Positions 1-8,470 of a DNA stretch of 64,000 nt are shown here, piece after piece. The position numbers were made by a program, and so were the translations under genes. The notes under the pieces were generated by a model. It made no database searches. It was given only the letters and a program-made list of their open reading frames with translations, and had not been told where the DNA came from. The stretch spans positions 6,919,001-6,983,000 of the forward strand of contig NZ_CP023694.1 of the NCBI RefSeq assembly GCF_008705135.1, in the 5' to 3' direction. The number at the start of each line of letters is the position of its first letter. Positions within the stretch are counted from its first letter, which is position 1. The DNA comes from Streptomyces coeruleorubidus (GTDB lineage Bacteria; Actinomycetota; Actinomycetes; Streptomycetales; Streptomycetaceae).

Positions 1-408
1 AACACCTTCGTGTCCCCGATCTCCGGCTCCTACGTCTCCACCGGCTACAAGGCCGGCGGCGCCGTCTGGTCCTCCGGCAGCCACACCGGCGTCGACTTCC
101 ACGCCGCCAGCGGCACCTCCGTCCACTCCGTGGGCATGGGTACGGTCGTCGAGGCCGGCTGGGGCGGTTCCTACGGCAATCAAGTAGTGATCAAGATGAA
201 TGACGGGACGTACACCCAGTACGGCCACCTGTCGTCCATCGGTGTCTCGGTGGGCCAGCAGGTCACTCCGGGCCAGCAGATCGGCCTGTCCGGCGCCACC
301 GGCAACGTCACCGGTGCGCACCTGCACTTCGAGGCCCGTACGAGCCCCGAGTACGGCTCCGACATCGACCCCGTCGCCTACCTCCGCTCGCACGGCGTGA
401 ACGTCTGA
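1..408 (+). CDS. M23-family (LytM-like) metallopeptidase, C-terminal part
   Basis: This is the 3' end of a gene that begins left of the window; frame 1 is open from base 1 to the TGA at 406-408. The visible 135 residues are a LytM/peptidase M23 domain, a zinc endopeptidase that cuts peptidoglycan cross-bridges outside the membrane. The zinc-site motif HTGVD (His codon at 82, Asp at 94) and the HLH motif (His codons at 319 and 325) are both intact, so the domain is probably active. The signal peptide and any N-terminal region are outside the window. A strong hairpin terminator follows at 429-450. Confidence 0.85.
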   Translation, partial: NTFVSPISGSYVSTGYKAGGAVWSSGSHTGVDFHAASGTSVHSVGMGTVVEAGWGGSYGNQVVIKMNDGTYTQYGHLSSIGVSVGQQVTPGQQIGLSGATGNVTGAHLHFEARTSPEYGSDIDPVAYLRSHGVNV

Positions 409-428
409 CGGCGTACACCGCACCCGAG

Positions 429-450
429 GCCCCGGCTCCCGAGCCGGGGC
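429..450 (+). terminator. Rho-independent-type terminator after the M23 gene
   Basis: A perfect 10-base inverted repeat (GCCCCGGCTC / GAGCCGGGGC) with a very short loop is followed by TTTCGG. It lies 20 bases after the M23 stop and in front of the GntR gene. Confidence 0.7.
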
Positions 451-590
451 TTTCGGCGTTTGTGACGCCCGGCTGTCCAAAAAATATCCATGGATTCCGG
501 TCCGCCGTCGGAAATTCCGGCTCATTGCAATAGAGTCACGGAACACGCGTCACTCCTCGACGTTTCACGGGGATTAAACGGAGGTCGGTC

Positions 591-1286
591 ATGCGTATTC
601 CCGCGCACTCGGTGTGCACGGCCATCCGGGACGACATCGTCGCGGGTGTCTACGAGCGCGGCAGCCGGCTGACCGAGGAACTCCTCGCCCGCCGCTACGG
701 TGTCTCGCGCGTCCCCGTCCGGGAGGCCCTGCGCACCCTGGAGGCCGAGGGCTTCGTGGTGACCCGGCGGCACGCGGGCGCGTGCGTCGCCGAACCCACC
801 GAGCAGGAGGCCGCCGACCTGCTGGAGATGCGGACGCTGCTGGAGCCGCTCGGCGCCGCCCGCGCCGCCCAGCGCCGCACCGAGGCCCACCTGAAGGTCC
901 TGCGCGGCCTGGTCAGGCTCGGCCAGGAGCGCGCCCGCCGGGGCAACAGCGACGACCTGCGCTCCCTGGGCGGCTGGTTCCACGAGACGCTCGCGCAGGC
1001 CTCCGGCAGCCCCGCGCTGACCTCGACGCTCACCCAGCTCCGCCACAAGATCGCCTGGATGTACACCGTCGAGGCGTCGGCCGGTCCCGTGGAGTCCTGG
1101 ACCGAGCACGGCGCGATCGTGGACGCGGTGGCGCGCGGTGACAGCGAGCGCGCGCGGGCGGTCACGGCGCTGCACGCCGAGCGCGCGACGGGTGCGCACC
1201 GGCTGCGTTTCGGCTCCGCCGGGGAACGGGCGGAGCGTGTGAGGAACTCGCAACATCCCGTAAACACGGCGAGCCTGCGGCATTAA
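591..1286 (+). CDS. GntR-family (FadR/FCD-type) transcriptional regulator
   Basis: 231-residue DNA-binding repressor of the GntR superfamily. Residues about 10-75 form the winged helix-turn-helix (RLTEELLARRYGVSRVPVRE), and residues about 85-215 are an all-helical FCD-type effector domain. The ATG at 591 has an AACGGAGG ribosome site 6-13 bases upstream. It is alone between two terminators and faces ptsH tail to tail. I cannot tell the ligand from sequence; proximity to ptsH does not by itself make it a PTS regulator, because the operator in front of ptsH is of the DasR type and DasR is a different GntR subfamily (HutC). Confidence 0.85.
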   Translation: MRIPAHSVCTAIRDDIVAGVYERGSRLTEELLARRYGVSRVPVREALRTLEAEGFVVTRRHAGACVAEPTEQEAADLLEMRTLLEPLGAARAAQRRTEAHLKVLRGLVRLGQERARRGNSDDLRSLGGWFHETLAQASGSPALTSTLTQLRHKIAWMYTVEASAGPVESWTEHGAIVDAVARGDSERARAVTALHAERATGAHRLRFGSAGERAERVRNSQHPVNTASLRH

Positions 1287-1381
1287 CACGAGAGCCGTAT
1301 ACAAAGAGCAGCTAATTCGCGGGGGATTATTTCTGCTGCCCGTGAACGGGAATTCGGCGATCCGAGACCGGAAATGGCGAA

Positions 1382-1410
1382 GGGCTCGCCCGATGAATTC
1401 GGACGAGCCC
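1382..1410 (-). terminator. Terminator hairpin downstream of ptsH
   Basis: GGGCTCG and CGAGCCC arms pair around a short interior loop. The hairpin is 36 bases past the ptsH stop on the minus strand and lies between the convergent GntR and ptsH genes. Confidence 0.6.
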
Positions 1411-1445
1411 TTCAGTGGTGCACCGGATCAGGTGCGGAAGAAAGC

Positions 1446-1727
1446 TCAGACGGTCTCGGGCAGTTCCTCGAGACCCTCGGAGACCAGCTTCGCCAGCCGG
1501 TCCAGGGCGGCGTCCGCGCCCTCGGCGTCGGAGGCGAGGACGATCTCCTCGCCCCCCTGGGCGCCGAGGCCGAGGACGGCCAGCATGGAGGCCGCGTTGA
1601 CGGGGTTGCCGTCTGCCTTGGCGATCGTCACCGGGACGCCTGCGGCCGTGGCGGCTCGGACGAAGATGGAGGCGGGGCGGGCGTGGAGGCCCTCGGCCCA
1701 GCCGACGTTGACGCGGCGCTCAGCCAT
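1446..1727 (-). CDS. ptsH: Phosphocarrier protein HPr
   Basis: 93-residue HPr, the cytoplasmic phosphoryl carrier between Enzyme I and the EIIA components of the sugar phosphotransferase system. The active-site histidine is His15 in GLHARPAS, in the normal position, and the length is standard. Ser47 (NAASML) sits at the place of the regulatory serine of Gram-positive HPr. The gene is a single cistron with its own terminator. A DasR-like operator lies 25-40 bases upstream, in line with what is known of DasR control of PTS genes in Streptomyces coelicolor. The start ATG is preceded by GAAGGGCAG. Confidence 0.95.
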   Translation of the reverse strand: MAERRVNVGWAEGLHARPASIFVRAATAAGVPVTIAKADGNPVNAASMLAVLGLGAQGGEEIVLASDAEGADAALDRLAKLVSEGLEELPETV

Positions 1728-1751
1728 GTGTTGCTGCCCTTCGGTTTTCAG

Positions 1752-1767
1752 GGTTGTCTAGACCAGT
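1752..1767. promoter_or_regulatory. DasR-like operator (dre) in the ptsH promoter
   Basis: Read on the minus strand, ACTGGTCTAGACAACC matches the palindromic dre consensus ACTGGTCTAGACCAGT at 13 of 16 positions, with the core GGTCTAGAC intact. It overlaps the likely ptsH promoter region. DasR is the GlcNAc-responsive repressor of PTS genes in Streptomyces; binding here is inferred from the sequence. Confidence 0.6.
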
Positions 1768-1905
1768 TTCCCATATCGTGAAGCTGCACCGGAGCGGTCC
1801 TGATGTCCCGCCCCGGGGTGCCGTCGGATCGCGGCCTCGACCCGACTGACGCCCTCCACAGACTGCCTCGCGCCGCTGTCGGACGCTAGCCGTACTCTGG
1901 GGCCC

Positions 1906-4731
1906 ATGCAGACCTCGCCGGACCGGCATGAGTATCCCGCCCACTGGGAAGCCGACGTGGTGCTGCGCGACGGTGGTACCGCGCGCATCCGGCCCATCAC
2001 CGTTGATGACGCCGAGCGCCTGGTCAGCTTCTACGAGCAGGTCTCCGACGAGTCGAAGTACTACCGCTTCTTCGCGCCGTACCCTCGCCTGTCCGCCAAG
2101 GACGTCCACCGCTTCACGCACCACGACTTTGTGGACCGGGTGGGACTCGCGGCCACGGTGGGCGGCGAGTTCATCGCCACCGTACGCTACGACCGGATCG
2201 GCGCGGACGGAACGCCCGCGTCCGCACCCGCCGACGAGGCCGAGGTCGCCTTCCTCGTACAGGACGCCCACCAGGGCCGCGGGGTCGCCTCCGCCCTGCT
2301 GGAACACATCGGCGCCGTCGCCCGCGAGCGCGGCATCCGCCGCTTCGCCGCCGAGGTCCTGCCCGCCAACACCAAGATGATCAAGGTGTTCACGGACGCC
2401 GGGTACACCCAGAAACGCAGCTTCGAGGACGGCGTCGTCCGTCTGGAGTTCGACCTCGAGCCCACCGACCGCTCCCTCGCCGTGCAGTACGCCCGCGAGC
2501 ACCGCGCCGAGGCCCGCTCCGTGCAGCGGCTGCTCGCGCCCGGCTCGGTCGCCGTCATCGGCGCCGGGCGCACGCCGGGCGGCGTCGGCCGGAGCGTCCT
2601 GGCGAACATCCGCGACGCAGGGTTCACCGGCCGCCTGTACGCCGTGAACAAGGCCCTCCCCGAGGAGCAGAAGGATCTCGACGGGGTGCCCGCCCACCGC
2701 TCGGTGCGGGACATCGACGGCCCGGTCGACCTCGCGGTCGTCGCCGTGCCGGCCGAACACGTCCCCGAGGTCGTCACCGAGTGCGGTGAACACGGCGTGC
2801 AGGGGCTGGTCGTGGTCTCCGCCGGATACGCCGAGAGCGGCACCGAGGGGCGCGAACGCCAGCGCGCCCTCGTGCGGCAGGCGCGCACGTACGGCATGCG
2901 GATCATCGGGCCGAACGCCTTCGGCATCATCAACACCTCCCCGCGGGTACGGCTCAACGCCTCCCTCGCCCCCGAGACGCCCCGCCCGGGCCGGATCGGC
3001 CTGTTCGCCCAGTCCGGCGCCATCGGCATCGCCCTGCTGTCCCGGCTGCACCGGCGCGGCGGCGGCGTCACGGGGGTGACCGGCGTCTCCACCTTCGTCT
3101 CGTCCGGCAACCGGGCCGACGTCTCCGGCAACGACGTCCTCCAGCACTGGTACGAGGACCCGGACACCGACGTCGTCCTCATGTACCTGGAGTCCATCGG
3201 CAACCCCCGCAAGTTCACCCGCCTCGCCCGCCGGACGGCCGCGGCCAAGCCGCTGGTCGTGGTCCAGGGCGCCCGGCACGGAGCGGCTCCCCAGGGCCAC
3301 GCCGTACGGGCGACCCGCCTGCCGCACACGACCGTCTCGGCGCTGCTCCGGCAGGCCGGCGTGATCCGGGTCGACACCATCACCGAGCTGGTGGACGCCG
3401 GGCTGCTCCTCGCCCGCCAGCCGCTGCCGGCCGGGCCCCGGGTGGCGATCCTCGGCAACTCCGAGTCGCTCGGCCTGCTCACGTACGACGCGTGTCTCGC
3501 CGAGGGGCTGCGGCCGCACCCCCCGCAGGACCTGACCACGGCGGCCTCCGCCGCCGACTTCCACACCGCCCTGTCGCGGGCGCTGGCCGACGACCGGTGC
3601 GACGCGGTGGTCGTCACCGCCATACCGGCGGTGGGGGAGGGCTCGGTCGCGGACGCGGCCCTCGCCGGCGCGCTGCGCTCCGCGGTGGCCGCCGCCCCGG
3701 CCAAGCCGGTCCTGGTGGTGCACGTGGAGCTGGGCGGCCTGGCGGAGGCCCTGTCGGCGGCGGCGAGCACGGCACCGCAGACCGACGCGGACGATCCGCC
3801 GCAAACCCGCGCCGAGAGCCCTCAGGTCACCCTCAGCCCGACGCCTCCCGGAGAACCCCCTGAGGACTCCCACCTCATCCCCGCCTACCCCGCCGCCGAA
3901 CGTGCCGTGCGTGCCCTCGCGCAGGCCGTCGCCTACGCGCAGTGGCGGCGCGACGCCGCCGACCCCGGCAGGGTGCCCGAGTACGAGGACATCGACGAGA
4001 AGGGCGCCGCCACGCTGATCGGCGGGCTCCTCGCGCGCGGACAGGGACTCACGCTCGGGCCGGAGGAGACCTGCGACCTGCTCGGCCACTACGGCATCCA
4101 CGTCCACCGCGCCCTGCCCGCCCCGACCCTCGACGCCGCCGCCGAGGCCGCCCGCACCCTCGGCTACCCCGTCGCCCTCAAGGCCACCGCCCCGCACCTG
4201 CGGCACCGCGCCGACCTGGGCGGCGTACGCCTCGACCTCGCGGACGAGGACCAACTGCGGCGTTCGTACACCGAGTTGACCGAGCTGTTCGGCGCGCCCG
4301 AGGAGCTGCGCCCGGTCGTGCAGCGGATGGCCCCGCGCGGCGTGGACGTCGTCGTACGGGCCGTCATCGACCCGGCGGCCGGAGCCGTGCTCTCCTTCGG
4401 GCTCGCCGGAGCCGCCTCGCAGCTGCTCGGGGACACGGCCCACCGGCTGATTCCGGTCACCGACAAGGAGGCGACCTCGCTGGTGCGCTCGATCCGCACC
4501 GCACCCCTGCTGTTCGGCTGGCGCGGCTCCGCACCGGCCGACACCGGCGCCCTGGAGGAACTGCTGCTGCGGGTGTCCCGGCTGGTCGACGACCACCCCG
4601 AGGTCGTCGCGGTCACCCTGGAGCCGGTCGTCGTCGCCTCGCACGGCCTGAGCGTCCTGGGCGCCTCGATCCGCCTCGCGCCCCCGCCCGCCCGCGACGA
4701 CCTCGGCCCGCGGACCCTCCCTGCTTACTGA
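1906..4731 (+). CDS. GNAT acetyltransferase / acyl-CoA synthetase (ADP-forming)-like protein, PatA type
   Basis: 941-residue two-part protein lysine acetyltransferase. Residues about 15-180 are a GNAT domain with the acetyl-CoA loop QGRGVAS. From about 200 follows a domain array like NDP-forming acyl-CoA synthetases: a CoA-binding Rossmann fold (VIGAGRTPGGVG), succinyl-CoA-synthetase-like flavodoxin domains and an ATP-grasp part from about 690. The GNAT-first order is that of Streptomyces PatA, which acetylates and silences acetyl-CoA synthetase; Salmonella Pat has the opposite order. The synthetase half is thought to be regulatory in such proteins. The stop codon lies inside a 24-bp tandem repeat (4711-4782). 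The gene is divergent from ptsH. Confidence 0.88.
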   Translation: MQTSPDRHEYPAHWEADVVLRDGGTARIRPITVDDAERLVSFYEQVSDESKYYRFFAPYPRLSAKDVHRFTHHDFVDRVGLAATVGGEFIATVRYDRIGADGTPASAPADEAEVAFLVQDAHQGRGVASALLEHIGAVARERGIRRFAAEVLPANTKMIKVFTDAGYTQKRSFEDGVVRLEFDLEPTDRSLAVQYAREHRAEARSVQRLLAPGSVAVIGAGRTPGGVGRSVLANIRDAGFTGRLYAVNKALPEEQKDLDGVPAHRSVRDIDGPVDLAVVAVPAEHVPEVVTECGEHGVQGLVVVSAGYAESGTEGRERQRALVRQARTYGMRIIGPNAFGIINTSPRVRLNASLAPETPRPGRIGLFAQSGAIGIALLSRLHRRGGGVTGVTGVSTFVSSGNRADVSGNDVLQHWYEDPDTDVVLMYLESIGNPRKFTRLARRTAAAKPLVVVQGARHGAAPQGHAVRATRLPHTTVSALLRQAGVIRVDTITELVDAGLLLARQPLPAGPRVAILGNSESLGLLTYDACLAEGLRPHPPQDLTTAASAADFHTALSRALADDRCDAVVVTAIPAVGEGSVADAALAGALRSAVAAAPAKPVLVVHVELGGLAEALSAAASTAPQTDADDPPQTRAESPQVTLSPTPPGEPPEDSHLIPAYPAAERAVRALAQAVAYAQWRRDAADPGRVPEYEDIDEKGAATLIGGLLARGQGLTLGPEETCDLLGHYGIHVHRALPAPTLDAAAEAARTLGYPVALKATAPHLRHRADLGGVRLDLADEDQLRRSYTELTELFGAPEELRPVVQRMAPRGVDVVVRAVIDPAAGAVLSFGLAGAASQLLGDTAHRLIPVTDKEATSLVRSIRTAPLLFGWRGSAPADTGALEELLLRVSRLVDDHPEVVAVTLEPVVVASHGLSVLGASIRLAPPPARDDLGPRTLPAY

Positions 4732-4782
4732 CAGCGGACCCTCCCCGCGTACTGACAGCGGACCCTCCCTGCGTACTGACAG
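4711..4782. repeat. Three tandem 24-bp repeats spanning the patA-like stop codon
   Basis: Units start at 4711, 4735 and 4759 and differ by one or two bases. Each ends TACTGACAG, so each carries an in-frame copy of the last codons and the TGA stop. Only the first stop is used; the other two copies are downstream of it. Together they look like a triplicated gene end. Confidence 0.85.
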
Positions 4783-4830
4783 GGGGCGAGCGGTGCCTCG
4801 CAGTCAGTGGGCCCCCGTAGGATGGGCGTC

Positions 4831-5418
4831 ATGGCCAAGACCAGTACGACGACCCAGGGGCTGCGGGCGGCGATCGAGCGCAGCGGCTACTACCCGGCCC
4901 TCGTGGCCGAGGCGGTGGAGGCCGCCGTGGGCGGCGAGCCCATCCGGTCGTACCTGGTCCATCAGGAGACGACGTTCGACCAGAACGAGGTACGGCGGCA
5001 CGTGACCGTGCTCGTCCTCACCGACCACCGCTTCATCGTCAGCCACACCGACGAGCAGGCCGCCGACACCACCTCCCCGACGCCGTACGCCACGACGTCG
5101 ACGGAGTCGGTGAAGCTGAGCCGCATCTCGTCGATCGTGGTCAGCCGCGTGGTCGCCAACCCGGAGTCGTACAAGCCGGGCACCCTGCCCCGTGAGGTCG
5201 TCCTCACCATCGGCTGGGGCGCCGTCTCCCGCATCGACCTGGAGCCGGCCGCCTGCGGCGACCCCAACTGCGAGGCGGACCACGGCTACACCGGCAACTC
5301 GACGGCGGACGACCTCAGCCTGCGCGTCAGTGAGGCCGGGGACGGACCGGAGACCGTGCGCCAGGCACTCGCCTTCGCGCAGGCCCTCTCCGAGGCGACC
5401 GCGGACAGCGCCCGCTGA
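4831..5418 (+). CDS. DUF5998 family protein
   Basis: 195-residue cytoplasmic protein of a family conserved in actinobacteria with no assigned function. No signal peptide or membrane segment is seen. The middle (about 40-130) looks like a PH-like or photoreceptor-free beta-rich domain, with a CGDPNCEADHGY cysteine/histidine patch near 150 that could bind metal. I chose the ATG at 4831 (MAKTST); in-frame GTG 4807 and ATG 4822 are possible but would put the start next to the upstream repeats. Its TGA overlaps the ATG of the phosphodiesterase gene by one base, so the two are probably translated together. Confidence 0.75.
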   Translation: MAKTSTTTQGLRAAIERSGYYPALVAEAVEAAVGGEPIRSYLVHQETTFDQNEVRRHVTVLVLTDHRFIVSHTDEQAADTTSPTPYATTSTESVKLSRISSIVVSRVVANPESYKPGTLPREVVLTIGWGAVSRIDLEPAACGDPNCEADHGYTGNSTADDLSLRVSEAGDGPETVRQALAFAQALSEATADSAR

Positions 5419-6614
5419 TGGCACAGCCGAACACGGCCTGGGACCACCATCCCGAACCGCTCACCGTCACCTCCGCGCCGGTCCCCGAGTACGGCAGCGG
5501 CTCCCTCGCCGACCTGCTGCCCACGCTGGCCGCCGGCCTGGGCGTACCGGGCATGACCGCCGCGATCTCCGAGCTGGCCCCCGCCGACCGGAACTGCGTG
5601 TTCCTGATCGACGGCCTCGGCTGGGAGCAGCTCAGGGCGCACCCCGAGGACGCCCCCTTCATGACGTCCCTGCTCGCCACCTCGCGCGGCGGCACCGGAC
5701 GTCCGCTCACCGCCGGCTACCCGGCGACCACGGCCACCTCCCTGGCCTCGGTCGGCACCGGCCTGCCGCCCGGTGTGCACGGCCTGCCCGGCTACACCGT
5801 GCGCAACCCGGACACCGGCGAGCTGATGAACCAGCTGCGGTGGCAGCCGTGGGCCCCGCCCGGCGCCTGGCAGCCGTACCCGACGGTCTTCCAGCTGGCC
5901 CACAAGGCGGGGGTGCACGCCGCGCAGGTGTCGTCCCCGACCTTCGAGAGCACCCCGTTGACCAAGGTGGCGCTCAGCGGCGGAACGTTCCTCGGGCGGC
6001 TGACCGGCGAGGACCGTATGGACCTGGCGGCCGAGCAACTGGCCGCGGGCGACCGCTCCCTGGTCTACACGTACTTCGCCGAGGTCGACGGCGCCGGTCA
6101 CCGCTTCGGCGTCGACTCCGACACCTGGCGCGGCCAGCTCATGTACGTCGACCGCCTCGTCCAGCGCCTGGCCGAGCAACTGCCCCCGCGCAGCGCCCTC
6201 TACGTCACCGCCGACCACGGCATGATCGACGTACCGTTCGACGAAGAGCACCGCATCGACTTCGACGAGGACTGGGAGTTGAGCGCCGGCGTCGCCCTGC
6301 TCGGCGGCGAGGGCCGTGCCCGGCACGTCTACGCGGTGCCCGGGGCCGCGAACGACGTCCTGACCTGCTGGCGCGAGGTACTCGGCGAGCAGTTCTGGGT
6401 GGCCTCACGCGACGAGGCCATCGCGGCGGGCTGGTTCGGCCCGAAGATCGACGAACGGGTGCACAGCCGGATCGGCGACGTGGTCGCCGCCGCGCGCGAC
6501 GACGTCCTGCTCATCGCCTCCGAACGGGAGCCGAAGGAGTCGGCCATGGTCGGCAACCACGGTTCGATGACCCCCGCCGAGCAGCTGGTCCCGCTGCTCG
6601 AAGTACGCTCCTGA
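5418..6614 (+). CDS. Alkaline-phosphatase-superfamily nucleotide pyrophosphatase/phosphodiesterase
   Basis: 398 residues of the type I phosphodiesterase/nucleotide pyrophosphatase family. Metal- and nucleophile-site motifs are present: FLIDGLG near residue 55, the Thr nucleophile region AGYPATTATS near 100, DHGMID near 262 and a late GNHGSM histidine near 380. No signal peptide is visible, so it may act in the cytoplasm or leave by another route. The substrate is not predictable. The start overlaps the stop of the DUF5998 gene (TGATG), indicating translational coupling. Confidence 0.85.
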   Translation: MAQPNTAWDHHPEPLTVTSAPVPEYGSGSLADLLPTLAAGLGVPGMTAAISELAPADRNCVFLIDGLGWEQLRAHPEDAPFMTSLLATSRGGTGRPLTAGYPATTATSLASVGTGLPPGVHGLPGYTVRNPDTGELMNQLRWQPWAPPGAWQPYPTVFQLAHKAGVHAAQVSSPTFESTPLTKVALSGGTFLGRLTGEDRMDLAAEQLAAGDRSLVYTYFAEVDGAGHRFGVDSDTWRGQLMYVDRLVQRLAEQLPPRSALYVTADHGMIDVPFDEEHRIDFDEDWELSAGVALLGGEGRARHVYAVPGAANDVLTCWREVLGEQFWVASRDEAIAAGWFGPKIDERVHSRIGDVVAAARDDVLLIASEREPKESAMVGNHGSMTPAEQLVPLLEVRS

Positions 6615-6670
6615 AGCCCCGCCCCGACCTCTCCCGCCCGACCTCCACACCGAAAGGTGCTCAACTCCAC

Positions 6671-7321
6671 ATGCCCGAGCTGGTGTTCTTCTCCGGAACG
6701 ATGGACTGCGGGAAGTCGACGCTGGCTCTCCAGATCGAGCACAACCGTTCGGCGCGAGGCCTCCAGGGCATGATCTTCTCGCGTGACGACCGCGCCGGCG
6801 AGGGCAAGCTGTCCTCGCGCCTCGGCCTGGTCACGGACGCCGTGGAGGTCGAGGACGGCCAAGACCTCTACGCCTACATCGTCGACCACCTCTCGCAGGG
6901 CGGCCGCGCGGACTACGTGATCGCCGACGAGGCGCAGTTCCTCGCGCCGGAGCAGATCGACCAGCTCGCGCGTGTGGTCGACGACCTGGGCCTCGACGTC
7001 TACGCCTTCGGCATCACGACCGACTTCCGCTCCAAGCTCTTCCCCGGCTCCCAGCGGCTGGTGGAACTGGCCGACCGGGTCGAGGTGCTCCAGGTCGAGG
7101 CCCTGTGCTGGTGCGGCGCCCGGGCCACGCACAACGCCCGCACGATAGGCGGCGTCATGGTCGTCGAGGGCGCCCAGGTGGTTGTCGGGGACGTCACCCA
7201 CTCCGCCGACGAGGTCGGTTACGAGGTCCTGTGCCGCCGCCACCACAGGCGCCGCATGACCTCGGCGGCGGCCCATGCGGCGGCCCTGTCCCCGGACGTG
7301 CTGCCGGTGTCGTCTTCCTGA
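6671..7321 (+). CDS. tdk: Thymidine kinase
   Basis: 216-residue type II thymidine kinase, which phosphorylates thymidine with ATP in the salvage pathway. The P-loop GTMDCGKST is at residues 9-17, the catalytic/Mg motif DEAQF near 95, and the structural zinc cysteines are CWC near 140 and C-R-R-H-H near 190. The ATG at 6671 is 56 bases after the phosphodiesterase stop, with AAAGGTG upstream. The Ser-rich tail is slightly longer than usual, and an imperfect copy of the sequence around the stop follows it. Confidence 0.93.
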   Translation: MPELVFFSGTMDCGKSTLALQIEHNRSARGLQGMIFSRDDRAGEGKLSSRLGLVTDAVEVEDGQDLYAYIVDHLSQGGRADYVIADEAQFLAPEQIDQLARVVDDLGLDVYAFGITTDFRSKLFPGSQRLVELADRVEVLQVEALCWCGARATHNARTIGGVMVVEGAQVVVGDVTHSADEVGYEVLCRRHHRRRMTSAAAHAAALSPDVLPVSSS

Positions 7322-7415
7322 CCACCGGCCGTGTCGTCCTGCCGAATACCCGGCCGCGTCGTCCGCCTGACCACCCGGCGGTGCCGTTCCTACGCCCCGG
7401 CGGGCCGGCAGACCG

Positions 7416-8219
7416 TCAGCGCCTCCGTTGCAACAGCGCGAAGCGCGCCCCCTCCGGATCCGCCACCGTCGCCACCCGCCCGTGCGCGGTGTCGTGGGCC
7501 GGTTTGAGGACCTGCCCGCCCAGATGCACCAGGTGGTCCAGGGCGTCGTCGACGTCGGCGACCAGGAAGTACGTCACCCAGTGCGGGCCCCGGTCGCGGG
7601 GCAGGGCCTGCCCCAGCCCGTGGATGCCGGCCACGGGCGCGCCCCCGAGATTCATGGTCACGTAGTCGAAGTCGGCGGACACCACCGGCTCCTCCTGGAA
7701 GCCGAACACCGTCCGGTAGAACTTGGCGACGGTCGCCGACTCGAAGGTCAGCAGCTCGTTCCAGGCGGGCGTGCCGGGGACGCCCGAGACGGACGTGCCG
7801 AGATGCGCGGCGGCCTGCCACACGCCGAAGACCGCCCCGGAGGGGTCGGAGCCGATCGCCAGGCGGCCCGCGTCGGCGGCGTCCAGCGGGCCCACGCCGA
7901 TCGTGCCGCCGCAACTGCGCACCGTCTCGGCGGTCAGATCCACGTTCTCCGAGGCGAAGTAGGGGGTCCACGCGATGGGCAGATGGCGGTCCGGCGGCAG
8001 CCGGCCGATCCCCGCCACCTCGTGCCCGTCGAGCAGCGCCCGTACGTACGGGCCGAGTTGCTGAGGGCCCGGCTGGAACTCCCAGCCGAACAGCGTTCCG
8101 TAGAACTCCTGGGTCGCGGCCGGCCCGTGCACCATCAGGCTCACCCAGCAGGGCGTGCCGGGCGCGTGCCGAGCGGGTGTTGCGCCGTTCGGGCCGGCTG
8201 ACTCCCGTGCGTCGGTCAT
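7416..8219 (-). CDS. VOC-family protein with two glyoxalase-like domains
   Basis: 267 residues made of two tandem vicinal-oxygen-chelate domains (about 20-140 and 150-265), the fold of glyoxalase I, bleomycin-resistance proteins and extradiol dioxygenases. The duplicated motifs (YGTLFGWEF and FYRTVFGFQE) mark the first strand-helix of each half. The substrate is unknown. The ATG at 8219 is preceded by GAGAAGAGAG; a longer open frame upstream has no ribosome site. It is convergent with tdk and divergent from the rhodanese gene. The 250 bases upstream hold no other gene. Confidence 0.82.
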   Translation of the reverse strand: MTDARESAGPNGATPARHAPGTPCWVSLMVHGPAATQEFYGTLFGWEFQPGPQQLGPYVRALLDGHEVAGIGRLPPDRHLPIAWTPYFASENVDLTAETVRSCGGTIGVGPLDAADAGRLAIGSDPSGAVFGVWQAAAHLGTSVSGVPGTPAWNELLTFESATVAKFYRTVFGFQEEPVVSADFDYVTMNLGGAPVAGIHGLGQALPRDRGPHWVTYFLVADVDDALDHLVHLGGQVLKPAHDTAHGRVATVADPEGARFALLQRRR

Positions 8220-8470
8220 CGTCACTCTCTTCTCGGCCTCGCGGTGGGCGTGCTCTGCGCAGCCCTCCTGGGCACGCCCCGCGGGGTGGCCCCTGTCCGG
8301 GAGAATGCCTGATGTGCGGTGCGCTGTCCCTTGCGGCGCGCTTGCCGGCACGTGTCGTTCAGCTGTACAGCATGTGCTTGTTCCCGTACACGGCGTGATG
8401 GCCCCGGCTCGGCCGAGCACACTAGCCGGACCCGGACGGCTCGGCCACCCCTGTGCGCGAGGATGGAGCC

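Noticed and set aside
1720..4644. 974-codon open frame antisense to the patA-like gene
   Set aside because: Shadow frame of high-GC codon bias; Gly/Arg/Val-rich low-complexity product with no domain.
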